Assembly (NCBI RefSeq): GCF_021044565.1 | Contig: NZ_CP087997.1 | Span: forward strand, 2,790,001-2,854,000 | DNA: 64,000 nt | Reading direction: 5' to 3' | DNA from: Subtercola endophyticus | GTDB lineage: Bacteria; Actinomycetota; Actinomycetes; Actinomycetales; Microbacteriaceae | Shown here: positions 35,816 to 45,261 of the stretch, piece by piece | Layout of the letters: each line of letters opens with the position of its first letter | Numbering within the stretch: position 1 is the stretch's first letter | Made by a program: the position numbers and the translations under genes | The notes under the pieces: model-generated | Seen by the model: the letters and a program-made list of their open reading frames with translations, nothing else | The model's database searches: none | Told to the model about the DNA's origin: nothing

Positions 35816-37180
35816 TCAGGCGCTCAAGAACGCGAGCAGGTCTTGCCGCGTGACCACCGACACGGGCTTGCCGTCGTCGGTGACCAGCAGCGCCTGCGCG
35901 CTCGTGAGGGCTGCACGCGCCACAGCTACCGACTCGTTGATGCCGATGAGCGGCAGCGGATCGCTGATGAACGACCCCACCTTGTCGGGCATATTGGCGG
36001 CCCCGCTGAACACCTGCTCCAGCAGCGCCTGCTCGTTGAGCGACCCGACCACCTCGCCGATCACTACGGGCGGCTCGGCGCTCAGCACGGGCAGCTGAGA
36101 GACGCCGTAGGTGGTCATGATCTCGATGGCGTCGTGCACGGTGTCGGTGGGATGCGCGTGCACGAGGTCGGGCAGCGAACCGTTCTTCAAGCCCAACAGG
36201 TCGCGTACGGTGCTCTCACTGCTTTCTTCGGTGAAGCCGTACGAGCGCATCCACTTGTCGTTGAAGATCTTGCCGAGGTAGCCGCGGCCGCCGTCGGGAA
36301 GAAGCACGACGACAATGGCGTCTGACGGCAGGTCAGCGGCGGCCTTGAGGGCGACCGACACGGCCAGGCCGCTCGAGCCGCCGACGAGCAGCCCCTCTTC
36401 GCGGGCGAGCCGGCGGGTGAGGTCGAACGACTCGGCGTCGCTCGACGCAATGACGCGGTCGACCACGCTCGGGTCGTAAGCGCTCGGCCAGAAGTCTTCG
36501 CCCACGCCCTCGACGAGGTACGGGCGACCGGTGCCACCCGAGTACACCGAGCCCTCGGGGTCTGCGCCGATGACCTGAACCCGGCCTTCCGACACCTCTT
36601 TGAGGTAGCGCCCGACACCGCTGATGGTGCCGCCCGTTCCGACGCCGGCCACGAAGTGCGTGATCTGCCCCTCGGTGTCGCGCCAGATCTCGGGGCCGGT
36701 GGTCTCGTAGTGGCTGAGCGGCCCGTTGGGGTTCGCGTACTGGTTGGGCTTGAACGCCCCCGGAATCTCGCGCGCGAGCCGGTCGCTGACCGAGTAGTAG
36801 GAATCCGGATGCTCGGGGGCCACCGCCGTCGGAGTCACCACGATCTCGGCGCCATACGCCGTGAGCACGTTGCGCTTGTCTTCACCCACCTTGTCGGGCA
36901 GCACGAACACACAGCGATACCCACGCTGCTGCGCCACGAGCGCGAGCCCCACGCCGGTGTTACCCGACGTCGGCTCGACGATGGTGCCGCCGGGCTTCAA
37001 GAGGCCGTCGCGTTCGGCGGCGTCGATGATGCGCGTGGCGATGCGGTCTTTCGACGACCCACCCGGGTTCAGGTACTCGATTTTCGCGAGAACCGTGGCG
37101 CCGACGCCCTCCGTGACTCGGTTGAGCCTCACGAGCGGGGTGTTGCCGATCAGGTCGAGAACTGTTTCTGCGTACTTCAC
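35816..37180 (-). CDS. cbs: Cystathionine beta-synthase
   Basis: This 454-residue PLP enzyme condenses serine and homocysteine. The N-terminal domain has IGNTPLVRLN, PGGSSKDRIA with the PLP lysine at residue 44, TSGNTGVGLAL and GVGTGGTISG. Two CBS domains occupy about residues 330-454 and may sense adenosyl ligands. It starts at GTG 37180, lies 164 bp upstream of the gamma-synthase/lyase gene, and diverges from the isochorismatase gene 53 bp away. Confidence 0.94.
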   Translation of the reverse strand: MKYAETVLDLIGNTPLVRLNRVTEGVGATVLAKIEYLNPGGSSKDRIATRIIDAAERDGLLKPGGTIVEPTSGNTGVGLALVAQQRGYRCVFVLPDKVGEDKRNVLTAYGAEIVVTPTAVAPEHPDSYYSVSDRLAREIPGAFKPNQYANPNGPLSHYETTGPEIWRDTEGQITHFVAGVGTGGTISGVGRYLKEVSEGRVQVIGADPEGSVYSGGTGRPYLVEGVGEDFWPSAYDPSVVDRVIASSDAESFDLTRRLAREEGLLVGGSSGLAVSVALKAAADLPSDAIVVVLLPDGGRGYLGKIFNDKWMRSYGFTEESSESTVRDLLGLKNGSLPDLVHAHPTDTVHDAIEIMTTYGVSQLPVLSAEPPVVIGEVVGSLNEQALLEQVFSGAANMPDKVGSFISDPLPLIGINESVAVARAALTSAQALLVTDDGKPVSVVTRQDLLAFLSA

Positions 37181-37233
37181 CCACTCACTGTACTTGACGG
37201 TGCAGAACAGGCCGCTGGTGTTACGTTGGGCCT

Positions 37234-37977
37234 GTGAAAAGAGCCCTCATTGTCATAGATGTGCAAAACGAATACGTCGACGGCAAACTGCCCATCGGCT
37301 ACCCCTCGCTGCACGTGAGCATTCCGAACATCATGATGGCGATGGATTCCGCCGCAGACGCCCACGTGCCCATCGTGGTGGTGCAGCACGTCGCCGGCGA
37401 GTCGTCGCCCGTCTTTGCGAAGGGCGGCCGCGGCGTGGAGCTGCACGAGTCCATCGCCGACAAGCCGCGTGACCACCTCGTGCAGAAGACCGAAGATTCG
37501 GCCTTCGACGGCACCGATCTCGCCGAGTGGCTGAGCGCCCAGAGCATCGACACCATCACGATCGTGGGCTACATGACGCAGAACTGCGACGAGGCTACGG
37601 CCCGCGACGCCACCCAGCGCGGGCTGACCGTCGAGCTGCTCTCTGATGCGACAGGCACGCTCGACCTGGCCAACGAGGCCGGACGCATCTCGGCGAAGGA
37701 GCTGCACGCGAGTGTGCTCGTGGTTCTGCAGACCGGCTTCGCGGCCGTCGCCACGACAGAGGCCTGGCTGGATGCCCTGCAATCCGGCGCCGCCCTGCCG
37801 CTGTCGAACATCTTCGCCAGCACCGAGCCCGCACGGCACCTCTCCCCGCTCGAGAGGCTCGAGCACCTCGGTGCGGCCGCGCGCGCGAAGGGCGAGCAAG
37901 CGGGAGCAGGCGTCGAGGCCACCGAGATCGAAGACGCCGGCCTCGGCGACTCCGTCGCCACCCGCCTCGGCTTCTGA
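37234..37977 (+). CDS. Isochorismatase-family cysteine hydrolase
   Basis: This 247-residue protein has LIVIDVQNEYVDG with the catalytic Asp at the N-terminus, a lysine in the middle (HLVQKTEDSAF) and GYMTQNCDEATARDA with the nucleophile Cys near residue 117. This triad is that of nicotinamidase/isochorismatase-like hydrolases. The roughly 60-residue C-terminal extension is Ala/Glu-rich. The substrate is unknown. It diverges from cbs and ends before a repeat array. Confidence 0.87.
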   Translation: MKRALIVIDVQNEYVDGKLPIGYPSLHVSIPNIMMAMDSAADAHVPIVVVQHVAGESSPVFAKGGRGVELHESIADKPRDHLVQKTEDSAFDGTDLAEWLSAQSIDTITIVGYMTQNCDEATARDATQRGLTVELLSDATGTLDLANEAGRISAKELHASVLVVLQTGFAAVATTEAWLDALQSGAALPLSNIFASTEPARHLSPLERLEHLGAAARAKGEQAGAGVEATEIEDAGLGDSVATRLGF

Positions 37978-38038
37978 CCGAACATCCGCTCCCCCGAGTC
38001 TCGCGCGTCGCCCCGGGCCCTTTGCCCACGCGCACCTG

Positions 38039-38109
38039 TCTCGTGAGACTCATACGCCGAATTGAGGCAGTCATACCTGCCTCACGAAGGTCATAACGGC
38101 CTCACGAGA
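38039..38109. repeat. Tandem ~20-bp CCTCACGA repeat array, locus 2
   Basis: The outer arms TCTCGTGAG (38039-38047) and CTCACGAGA (38101-38109) pair perfectly. Inside, GAGGCAG (38064-38070) pairs with CTGCCTC (38077-38083). Two adjacent 20-mers of the form GTCATA...CCTCACGA are visible. It sits between convergent genes and ends six bases from the ABC exporter stop. The array at 1590 shares the 20-mer. Confidence 0.7.
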
Positions 38110-38114
38110 ACGCG

Positions 38115-39977
38115 TCAGACGACCGCCGTCACCTGTTCCGAGTACAACGCCGCGTACGCCCCGCCGCGCGCCAGCAGTTCGGCGTGCGTGCCGCGCTCCA
38201 CGATGGAGCCGTCTTCGATGACGAAGATGACGTCTGCGGCGACGATGGTCGAGAGCCGGTGCGCGATGGCGATGGTGGTTCGCCCGCGAGCCGCCGTGTC
38301 GAGCGCCTGCTGCACGATGCGCTCAGAGATGGAGTCGAGCGCGCTCGTCGCCTCGTCGAGAATGAGCACGGCCGGGTCTTTGAGCAGCACCCGCGCGATG
38401 GCGATGCGCTGCTTCTCACCGCCCGAAAGCCGGTAGCCGCGCTCCCCCACCACGGTGTCGTAGCCGTCGTCGAAGCTCAGAATGCGGTCGTGGATGTTCG
38501 CCAGCTTCGCCGCGGCCTCGAGTTCGTGTTGCGTCGCATCTGGCTTCGCGTAGCGCAGGTTGTCGGCGATGGTCGCGTGAAAGAGGTACGTCTCCTGGCT
38601 CACGATGCCCAGGTTGGCGATCAGGGACTGCTGCTGAAGGTCACGAACATCCACTCCTCCGAACAGCACGCGGCCGCTCGTCGCTTCGTAGAACCGGGGG
38701 ATGAGGTACGAGATGGTGGTTTTACCCGCTCCCGACGGCCCGACGAAGGCCGCGAACTGGCCGGGCTCGATGTCGAACGAGACCCGGTCGAGCGTGGGGC
38801 GCGATCCCGGTGACGCGTCGGCGTACTTGAACGACACGTCGTCGAAGCCGACCCGCCCCAGGGCACGCGGCGCCTCGATGGCGGCGGGAGCATCCGCGAT
38901 CTGCGGCTTCAAGTCGAGGTACTCGAAGATGCGCGCGAACAGCGCACCCGACGTCTGCAGGTCGAGCGCGACCCGCAGCAGCCCCAGTAGCGGAAACAGC
39001 AGCCGCGCCTGCACGGTCGTGAACGCCACGATGGTTCCGGCCGTGATATCAGCGGCGCCATTGTGCAGCAGAAACCCCGCGACGAGGTAGACGATGGCCG
39101 GAATGCTCGACAAGAAGATGCTCACCATGGCGAAGAACCACTGGCCGCTCATTTGCTGGCTGACCTGCAGCCGCACCTGGTTGGCGTTCTCGTTCGAGTA
39201 GCGGGCGATCTCGGTGCCCTGCCGATTGAAACTCTTCGAGAGCAGAATGCCCGACACACTGAGGGTCTCTTGGGTGATCGCCGTCATGTCTGAGAGCGAC
39301 TCCTGCGTCTTGGTGGCGATGCGCGCACGCACCTGACCGACCCGCCGCTGCGCGATCACGAGAATGGGCATCAACAGCACGGCGACCACGGTGAGCTGCC
39401 AGTTCAGCAGCAGCATCGCCACGAACGCCGCGATCACGGTCACCGTATTGCCGAGCACACTCGAGATCGTGTTGGTGAGCACCGACGCCACTCCGCCGAC
39501 ATCGTTCTGCAACCGCGACTGGATGATGCCCGTCTTTGTCTTGGTGAAGAAGCTCAGTTCCATCGCCTGCAGATGGCTGAACAGCCGCACCCGCAGGGCG
39601 CCCATCACCTTGTTGCCCACGGTCGCGGTGAGGTAGGTCTGCCACACTCCGAGCAGCGTCGTGATGACGTACAGCGCGATCATCGCGCCCACGATCTCGG
39701 CGAGCGCGGGCACGTTCGGGCCGGTATTGCCCGGCGGGAAGAGCCCCACGTCGAACGCACGAGCCGTCAGCAGTGGCGGCACGACCGACAAGGCCGCCGC
39801 GATCAGCACGAGAATCACGGTCAGGATGATCGGCATGCGGTACGGCGTGAACAACTCCGTGATGCGGCGCAACAGATGTTCGACCTTGGGTGCTTCGGCG
39901 TTTCTGGCCCGCTGGGCCGCCGCGTCACCGCCGCTCACCCGGCCGCCCATCGGACGACCCCGCACCACACCACTCAT
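38115..39977 (-). CDS. ABC exporter, fused permease and ATPase
   Basis: This 620-residue half-transporter has six membrane helices (residues ~50-350) followed by an ATPase with Walker A GPSGAGKTT, signature LSGGEKQRIAIAR and Walker B VLILDEATSALD. This is an exporter of the MsbA/lipid-or-drug type that would work as a homodimer, since no second half is adjacent. The frame at the C-terminus runs into a repeat array. The substrate is unknown. Confidence 0.9.
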   Translation of the reverse strand: MSGVVRGRPMGGRVSGGDAAAQRARNAEAPKVEHLLRRITELFTPYRMPIILTVILVLIAAALSVVPPLLTARAFDVGLFPPGNTGPNVPALAEIVGAMIALYVITTLLGVWQTYLTATVGNKVMGALRVRLFSHLQAMELSFFTKTKTGIIQSRLQNDVGGVASVLTNTISSVLGNTVTVIAAFVAMLLLNWQLTVVAVLLMPILVIAQRRVGQVRARIATKTQESLSDMTAITQETLSVSGILLSKSFNRQGTEIARYSNENANQVRLQVSQQMSGQWFFAMVSIFLSSIPAIVYLVAGFLLHNGAADITAGTIVAFTTVQARLLFPLLGLLRVALDLQTSGALFARIFEYLDLKPQIADAPAAIEAPRALGRVGFDDVSFKYADASPGSRPTLDRVSFDIEPGQFAAFVGPSGAGKTTISYLIPRFYEATSGRVLFGGVDVRDLQQQSLIANLGIVSQETYLFHATIADNLRYAKPDATQHELEAAAKLANIHDRILSFDDGYDTVVGERGYRLSGGEKQRIAIARVLLKDPAVLILDEATSALDSISERIVQQALDTAARGRTTIAIAHRLSTIVAADVIFVIEDGSIVERGTHAELLARGGAYAALYSEQVTAVV

Positions 39978-40038
39978 GGCTTCAGGCTAACCCCGCGCCG
40001 AAGCGCCCTCGCCCACGCTCGCTCTGAGCGCAACCGGT

Positions 40039-40073
40039 GAGTGGATGCTCGGCGCGAGCACGGGCATCCACTC
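40039..40073. terminator. Hairpin after the sugar ABC operon
   Basis: GAGTGGATGC (40039-40048) pairs with GCATCCACTC (40064-40073) just downstream of the last permease gene, whose stop is at 40082. No strong T tract follows. Confidence 0.6.
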
Positions 40074-40081
40074 GCCGGGCA

Positions 40082-41071
40082 TCAACCCTTCGTCGACCCC
40101 GCCAGCAACCCGCGCACGAAGTACCGCTGCAGGCTGAAGAACACGATCAGCGGAACGATGATCGACACGAAGGCCGCCGCCGTGAGGCGCTGCCAGTCCT
40201 GCCCTCGGCTACCCGTGAGTTCGGCGAGCCGCTGTGTCAGCGGCGCGACATCGGGCGAGCCGCCCGAGAACACGAGCGCCACCAGCAGATCGTTCCAGAC
40301 CCACAAGAACTGGAAGATCGCGAACGACGCCAGCGCCGGCATGGCCAGCGGAATGATGATGCGGAGGAAGATCTGCCCGTGCGACGCCCCGTCGACCCGA
40401 GCCGCCTCGATGACTTCACCCGGAACCTGCGAGATGAAGTTGTAGAGCAGAAAGATCGCCAGCGGCAGAGCGAACGCGGTGTGCGCGAACCACAGCTGCG
40501 CGTACGTGCCCGAGGGCGTCGGCGGAATGATCAGCGCGTTGCCGATGGTGATGCCGCGGGAGAAGAACGACAGCAGCGGAATGAGGGCCATCTGCAGCGG
40601 CACGATCTGCAGCGCGAACACCAGCACGAAGACGACGTCGCGGCCCTTCCACTTCATCCACGAGAAGGCGTACGCCGCCATCGAGGCCAGAACCAGCGGA
40701 AAGATGGTGGCCGGAATGCTGATGGCGACCGAGTTCACGAAGTACTGCCCCAACTGCGGCGCCGACGCCGAGGAGGAGAGCAGAACATCCCGATAGTTGT
40801 CGAGCGTGAGGCCGGGGTTGCTGAAAATGGTCCACCAGCCCGTGGTCTTGATCAGCACCGCGGGGCGGAACGACGACAGAAACAGCCCGAAAGTCGGGAT
40901 GGTCCACAGCACGGCGATGAGCAAGGCAGCCACCGTCGCCCATTTCGAGGTGAGGTTTCGTTTCACCCGCCCGGCCTTGGTGGTTGCTTCGACGTACTCT
41001 TCTTCGAGTGACGGTGCCCGGCCGGCGACGCCGCCCGGAATCGGAAGCTCGACTGGTGCGACGCTGCTCAT
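40082..41071 (-). CDS. Carbohydrate ABC transporter permease (MalG-like)
   Basis: This 329-residue protein has six helices and the EAA loop (EVIEAARVDGASHGQIFLRIIIPLAMPAL) that docks an ATPase. The order and pairing with a MalF-like gene make it the second permease of a CUT1 sugar importer. Its ATG overlaps the stop of the upstream permease in ATGA (41068-41071). There is no ATPase gene in the cluster, so a shared MsiK-type ATPase elsewhere is expected. Confidence 0.92.
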   Translation of the reverse strand: MSSVAPVELPIPGGVAGRAPSLEEEYVEATTKAGRVKRNLTSKWATVAALLIAVLWTIPTFGLFLSSFRPAVLIKTTGWWTIFSNPGLTLDNYRDVLLSSSASAPQLGQYFVNSVAISIPATIFPLVLASMAAYAFSWMKWKGRDVVFVLVFALQIVPLQMALIPLLSFFSRGITIGNALIIPPTPSGTYAQLWFAHTAFALPLAIFLLYNFISQVPGEVIEAARVDGASHGQIFLRIIIPLAMPALASFAIFQFLWVWNDLLVALVFSGGSPDVAPLTQRLAELTGSRGQDWQRLTAAAFVSIIVPLIVFFSLQRYFVRGLLAGSTKG

Positions 41072-42039
41072 CGGATCTCCCTCTGCTTGCGTAGAACTCT
41101 CACGTTGTAAATGACGATCGGCAGCACCAGCACGAACAGAATCAGCGCGAGCGCCGACCCCCGCCCTGGCTCGCCGGCGCGGAACGCCTGGGTGTACATC
41201 TCATTGGCCAGCACGCTCGTGTCGAAGTTGCCGGCCGTCATGGTGCGCACGATGTCGAACACCTTCAGGGTCGCGATCGAAATGGTGGTGACGACCACCA
41301 CCAGAGACCCCTGGATGCCCGGAATGGTCACATGCAGAAACCGCTGCCAGGCGTTGGTGCCGTCGAGTTGCGCGGCCTCCACGATCTCGGTCGGCACGCC
41401 CTTGATGGCAGCCGACAGCACCACCATCGCGAATCCGGTCTGAATCCACACCATCACGATGATCAAGAAGATCGTGTTGGCGGGAACCGTCTGCAGCCAC
41501 TGCACGGGTTCACCGCCGAGCCACACGACGACCTGGTTGAGAATGCCGATCTGATTGGCGCTCGTCGGCCGGTACTCGTAGACGAACTTCCAGATGATGC
41601 TGGCGCCGACGAACGAGATGGCCATCGGCATGAACACGAGAGCTTTGAAGTACTTCTCACCCCGCGACTTGTCGATGAAGACGGCGTAGGCGAGGCCGAT
41701 CGCCGTCGACAAGATGGGCGTCAGAACCACCCAGATGACGGTGTTGCGCAGGCTCACCAGCGAATCGGGCTGGGTGAACGCCCAGACGAAGTTGTCGAGC
41801 CCGATGAAGTTGCCCTTGGCGTCGTAGAGCGACTGGATCGCCGTGCGAATGGCCGGGTAGACGAGCCCGATGATCAGAATGATGAAGGCCGGGGCGACAA
41901 ACCCGATGAGCTGAAAGAAGTCTTTGCGCTTTTTCGGCGCCCGGTCGATGAGAAACAGAAGCAGACCGATCACCGCGGCAAAAGCCGCGAGAGCGATCAC
42001 CACCTGTTCGATCTTGTTCAGAAGGTCAGCAGTGGTCAC
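41068..42039 (-). CDS. Carbohydrate ABC transporter permease (MalF-like)
   Basis: This 323-residue CUT1 permease has an N-terminal helix pair, six core helices and an EAA loop (EIVEAAQLDGTNAWQRFLHVTIPGI). It is translationally coupled to the MalG-like gene. It sits 131 bp downstream of the binding-protein gene, with a strong hairpin in between. The substrate, probably an oligosaccharide, cannot be named from sequence. Confidence 0.92.
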   Translation of the reverse strand: MTTADLLNKIEQVVIALAAFAAVIGLLLFLIDRAPKKRKDFFQLIGFVAPAFIILIIGLVYPAIRTAIQSLYDAKGNFIGLDNFVWAFTQPDSLVSLRNTVIWVVLTPILSTAIGLAYAVFIDKSRGEKYFKALVFMPMAISFVGASIIWKFVYEYRPTSANQIGILNQVVVWLGGEPVQWLQTVPANTIFLIIVMVWIQTGFAMVVLSAAIKGVPTEIVEAAQLDGTNAWQRFLHVTIPGIQGSLVVVVTTISIATLKVFDIVRTMTAGNFDTSVLANEMYTQAFRAGEPGRGSALALILFVLVLPIVIYNVRVLRKQREIR

Positions 42040-42096
42040 AATTCACCTCTTTACTAGTACGTCGTTGTGCTGGTTCGGGTGTAGAACCGCGAGAGC

Positions 42097-42131
42097 CGTG
42101 CGGCGTCTCCTCTCGGGTGACGCCGCACGGT
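42097..42131 (-). terminator. Intercistronic hairpin between binding protein and permeases
   Basis: A perfect 12-bp stem pairs 42097-42108 with 42120-42131. Its place right after the binding-protein gene suits partial termination or 3' mRNA protection. Either would give more binding protein than permease, a common ABC-importer pattern. Confidence 0.75.
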
Positions 42132-42170
42132 TCGTTCGCAGCCGCGGGCCGGTGCGGCCCGCACGAGGTG

Positions 42171-43523
42171 TTACTGCGGCCAGGTCGACTGGATGAACGT
42201 GGTCACCGTCTGGGTGTCGTCGCCGTTGATCCAGTTGACGATGCCCTTCCAGAACGAGTTCGATCCGACGGCTGCCGGCATCAGGTCAGATGCATCGAAC
42301 CGGAACGTGGTGTTCGGGTCCTGCAGAATCTTGATGCTGTCGACGGCCAGCGGCGACTTCGCGTTGTTCGGGTCGAGACCCTTGTTCGCGCTGATGACAC
42401 CACCGATCGAAACACGGTTGTTCGCCCAGAGTGCGCTGGAGAGGTAGGTCTGCACGGCCGTGATCTCGTCGCTGGTCTTGAACGCACCGACCATCTCGCC
42501 GCCACCGGTGACGGCCTGGGGGTCGCCCGCCTTGGCCGGAGGCATCAGGAAGCCGTAGACGTCGCCGTCGGGGGAGACGGTCGTTCCCTCCGGCCACTGC
42601 GCCTCGTAGAACGAGGCCTGGTGCATCATGGCGCACTGATCTTGCAGAATCGGCAGACCGGCGTCTTGGAACGTGGTCGAGTTGATGCTCGTGACATCAC
42701 CGAAGCCGCCGTTCACGTAGGCCGGGTTCTTCAGGATGCTGCCGACGTAGTCGAACGCCTTGGTGATCTGCGGGTCGGTGAACTTCACCTTGTTGGTGGT
42801 CCAGTCGTCGTAGACCTGGGTGCCGCTCTGACGAAGCACGGTGTCTTCGATCCAGTCGGTGCCCGGCCATCCGCTGGCCTCGCCCGACGAGAAGCCGGCG
42901 CACCACGGCTTGACCTTGCCGTCGGCGGCGATCTTCGCCGTGAGACTCGTCAGCTCATCGAGCGTCGTCGGAATCGTGTAGCCGTTGTCTTTGAAGAACG
43001 CCGGCGAGTACCAGATGTAGCCCTTCACGCTGGCCATGAGGGGGGCTGCATAGAACGTGCCGTCGACAGTGCCGTACTTCTTCCAGTCGGCCGACCAGTT
43101 CTTGTCGACGTTGTCTTCGACGCTCTTGGCCGGCGCCTTGATGTAGCCGCCGTCGACCATCTTGGCGAGCAGACCCGGCTGCGGGAAGATCGCCAGGTCT
43201 GGCGGGTTACCACCCTGCGCCCGAACGTTGATCTGCGTTTCGAACTCCTGGCTGCCCTCGTACTTGATGGTGATGCCGGTGCACTTCTCGAAATCGGCCC
43301 ACGACTGGTTCAGCTGGTCGGCCTCGACGTCGACGATGGTGCCGTAGATGTTCACGGTGGGCGAGCCGGTGAAGGTTCCGTAGTCGGCATAGTCTTCACA
43401 GCCGGCAGCCGATGTGCCCGTTGACGACGCGGGCGCGTCGCCCGTGCATCCGGTGAGCGCGAGCGCCACGGCGGCAACACCCGCTAATGGGATGATCACT
43501 CGTTTTGCACGGGTGATTCTCAT
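42171..43523 (-). CDS. Sugar ABC transporter substrate-binding lipoprotein
   Basis: This protein of about 450 residues has a lipoprotein signal (VAAVALALTGC, with lipidated Cys near residue 25) and a family-1 extracellular solute-binding fold (ITIKYEGSQEFETQINVRAQGG then NPPDLAIFPQPG). It would bind a sugar outside the membrane and deliver it to the two permeases. ATG 43523 is preceded by GAGGAGG at ideal spacing. A LacI-type palindrome lies about 50 bp upstream, but no LacI gene is in the window. Confidence 0.92.
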   Translation of the reverse strand: MRITRAKRVIIPLAGVAAVALALTGCTGDAPASSTGTSAAGCEDYADYGTFTGSPTVNIYGTIVDVEADQLNQSWADFEKCTGITIKYEGSQEFETQINVRAQGGNPPDLAIFPQPGLLAKMVDGGYIKAPAKSVEDNVDKNWSADWKKYGTVDGTFYAAPLMASVKGYIWYSPAFFKDNGYTIPTTLDELTSLTAKIAADGKVKPWCAGFSSGEASGWPGTDWIEDTVLRQSGTQVYDDWTTNKVKFTDPQITKAFDYVGSILKNPAYVNGGFGDVTSINSTTFQDAGLPILQDQCAMMHQASFYEAQWPEGTTVSPDGDVYGFLMPPAKAGDPQAVTGGGEMVGAFKTSDEITAVQTYLSSALWANNRVSIGGVISANKGLDPNNAKSPLAVDSIKILQDPNTTFRFDASDLMPAAVGSNSFWKGIVNWINGDDTQTVTTFIQSTWPQ

Positions 43524-43573
43524 GGTTTCCTCCTCATTGAGTAACGGTGGTCGGGCAGCCCCCGAACAGGGTA

Positions 43574-43585
43574 GCAAGCGCTTCC
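43574..43585. promoter_or_regulatory. LacI-type operator candidate
   Basis: GCAAGCGCTTCC is a near-perfect palindrome centred on CG, the form recognised by LacI-family repressors such as sugar-operon regulators of actinobacteria. It lies about 50 bp upstream of the sugar-binding-protein start. Confidence 0.55.
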
Positions 43586-43782
43586 AGTGACACACACTAA
43601 GTGCCAGTCGTCGTGCGATGCAAGCTGTCTGCTGGCGATTCGGCGAGTGGATGCCGAATTGTTATCTGAGAGCACTCACACATCGTGAGAGCGCGGTCAT
43701 CGTTGAATCTACAAGGAAGCAGCCCGATCGGCAAGCCGAGCTTCTCTCGGGCTGAATGTGCGCTGATAGCCCCGTTTAAGCA

Positions 43783-43915
43783 CAAAAAAATGCCCGAGCC
43801 GAAGCCCGGGCATTCTTTTGATTATTAGCGAGCACTGATGAATTCTCCGGGCTGCTGCCCGGTGAATTCATAGCTCAAGTAATTATGCGGCCCACTGGCC
43901 GCGTAATTACTTGAG
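43783..43915 (-). terminator. Three-stem terminator region after rplL
   Basis: Reading with transcription, a long stem comes first (CTCAAGTAATTA 43874-43885 with TAATTACTTGAG 43904-43915, continued by GCGGCC/GGCCGC). It overlaps the rplL stop. An ATGAATTC/GAATTCAT stem (43838-43871) follows. Last is ATGCCCG/CGGGCAT with a T7 run (43783-43816), a canonical intrinsic terminator. Confidence 0.88.
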
Positions 43916-44290
43916 CGTAACCGTGGCGCCAGCCTCTTCGAGCTGAGCCTTCGCCTTGTCGGCGGCCTCTTTGTTGACACCCTCGAGAACAGGCTTGGGT
44001 GCACCGTCAACGAGAGCCTTCGCCTCACCGAGGCCGAGGCTGGTGATCGAACGCACCTCCTTGATGACCTGGATCTTCTTCTCGCCGGCGGCCTCGAGAA
44101 TAACGTCGAACGACGTCTTCTCTTCGACCTCTTCGGCGGGGGCGGCGGGGCCAGCGGCACCGGCGACGGCGACGGGAGCCGCAGCGGTGACCTCGAAGAC
44201 CTCTTCGAACTTCTTCACGAACTCGCTGAGCTCAATGAGCGTGAGCTCCTTGAAGGCGTCGATGAGCTCGTCTTGTGACAGCTTTGCCAT
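43907..44290 (-). CDS. rplL: Ribosomal protein L7/L12
   Basis: This 127-residue stalk protein has an N-terminal dimerisation region ([30 protein letters not shown]) and an Ala/Pro hinge near residues 38-55. The C-terminal factor-binding domain is [20 protein letters not shown]. Its ATG shares a base with the rplJ stop (TAATG), giving the tight coupling usual for rplJL. It is followed by a multi-stem terminator. Confidence 0.98.
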   Translation of the reverse strand: MAKLSQDELIDAFKELTLIELSEFVKKFEEVFEVTAAAPVAVAGAAGPAAPAEEVEEKTSFDVILEAAGEKKIQVIKEVRSITSLGLGEAKALVDGAPKPVLEGVNKEAADKAKAQLEEAGATVTLK

Positions 44291-44811
44291 TAGTTATTCT
44301 CCTTTTGTGATTCTTTTTCGCGCAGTGCCTCGACCGTGCGAACGGCCTTCGACAGCGGTGCGTTGAACAGATAGGCGACGCCGAACAGCGAAGCCTTGGC
44401 GGCACCCGCGAACTTCGCGAGCAGCACCTCCCGGCTTTCGAGGTCGGCGAGCTTGGTGACCTCTTCAGCGGTCAGCGGGTTACCGTCGAAGTAACCGCCC
44501 TTCACGCTCAGAAGAGGGTTTGCCTTGGCAAAGTCGCGCAGAGCCTTTGCCACGGTCACGGGGTCACCGTGAACGAAAGCGATAGCGGAAGGACCAACGA
44601 GCTCGTCGTCGAACGAGTCGATGCCGGCCTTATTGGCCGCAATCTTGGTCAGCGTGTTCTTTACCACGGCGTAGGTGGCGTGCTCACTGATGGAGCGACG
44701 CAAGCTTGTCAGCTGCGACACAGTGAGACCGCGGTACTCAGTAAGCAGAACGGCAGTCGAGCTCTCGAACAGGTCGGTGAGTTCGGCAACCGTGGCTTCT
44801 TTGTTCGCCAT
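44290..44811 (-). CDS. rplJ: Ribosomal protein L10
   Basis: This 173-residue stalk base protein binds 23S rRNA and L7/L12 dimers. [34 protein letters not shown] is the conserved start. ATG 44811 follows AAGGAG four bases upstream, which excludes the longer frame to 44913. The leader upstream contains an attenuator-like hairpin and a good promoter, and the L10 protein normally represses its own mRNA. Confidence 0.97.
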   Translation of the reverse strand: MANKEATVAELTDLFESSTAVLLTEYRGLTVSQLTSLRRSISEHATYAVVKNTLTKIAANKAGIDSFDDELVGPSAIAFVHGDPVTVAKALRDFAKANPLLSVKGGYFDGNPLTAEEVTKLADLESREVLLAKFAGAAKASLFGVAYLFNAPLSKAVRTVEALREKESQKENN

Positions 44812-44856
44812 GGCGCTCCTTGATGAAATAGTGCTGGCAGCCCCGGCCTCGCGCAC

Positions 44857-44887
44857 TAAAAAAGCTCCACACAGGAGTGCGGAGCTT
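44857..44887 (-). terminator. Attenuator hairpin in the rplJL leader
   Basis: On the minus strand AAGCTCC (44887-44881) pairs with GGAGCTT (44868-44862) and is followed by a T run, an intrinsic terminator shape 50 bp before rplJ. It lies downstream of the predicted promoter at 45037-45065. It suits transcription attenuation within an L10 leader. Confidence 0.75.
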
Positions 44888-45036
44888 GGGAGACTCGCCA
44901 TGCTTTCGCACAACGATCAAACGAACTTCGAACACCTGCGCGGGCTTCGCGTGAGCGAAACTTCGACCGGAGTGTTTGCGATTCCCCGTGAGGGTTTTGC
45001 GCGCACGCCGATAACCAGCGGTCTTTGGCTTCGTCT

Positions 45037-45065
45037 AATCTAGCCGGTCGCCCGGCTCGACGCAA
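45037..45065 (-). promoter_or_regulatory. Predicted rplJ promoter
   Basis: On the minus strand TTGCGT (45065-45060) and TAGATT (45042-45037) are separated by exactly 17 bp. Transcription would begin near 45030 and give a leader of about 220 nt before rplJ. Confidence 0.65.
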
Positions 45066-45261
45066 GCTGACGCGCTTGCTCGAGTTTCTGCGGGGCACCA
45101 ACGAGCCCCACCCAGGAGCTTCCGTCGAACTCGTCGGGAACGACCCCGGGCGGCATGAGCGACGCCGCGTCGGCCGTGTCGATGCGCCAGTGCAGAAACG
45201 TCACGTTGCGCCACTGTTGCCGCAGGATCGGCCGGCTGATGTCGTGCGGAGAGAGACTCAC
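45040..45261 (-). pseudogene. Truncated YqjF/DUF2071 gene remnant
   Basis: The frame reads DISRPILRQQWRNVTFLHWR, then PPGVVPDEFDGSSWVGLV. This is the N-terminal part of YqjF-like DUF2071 proteins, which are normally over 200 residues. After GLV the sequence stops matching (GAPQKLEQARQLASS) and terminates. About 50 codons remain. Its 3' end coincides with the predicted rplJ promoter, so the truncation joins this remnant to the ribosomal leader. I cannot tell whether the short product is made. Confidence 0.65.

Noticed and set aside
44857..44887. Hairpin upstream of rplJ as a metabolite riboswitch
   Set aside because: No known aptamer core is visible. The position and shape fit an L10 leader attenuator.
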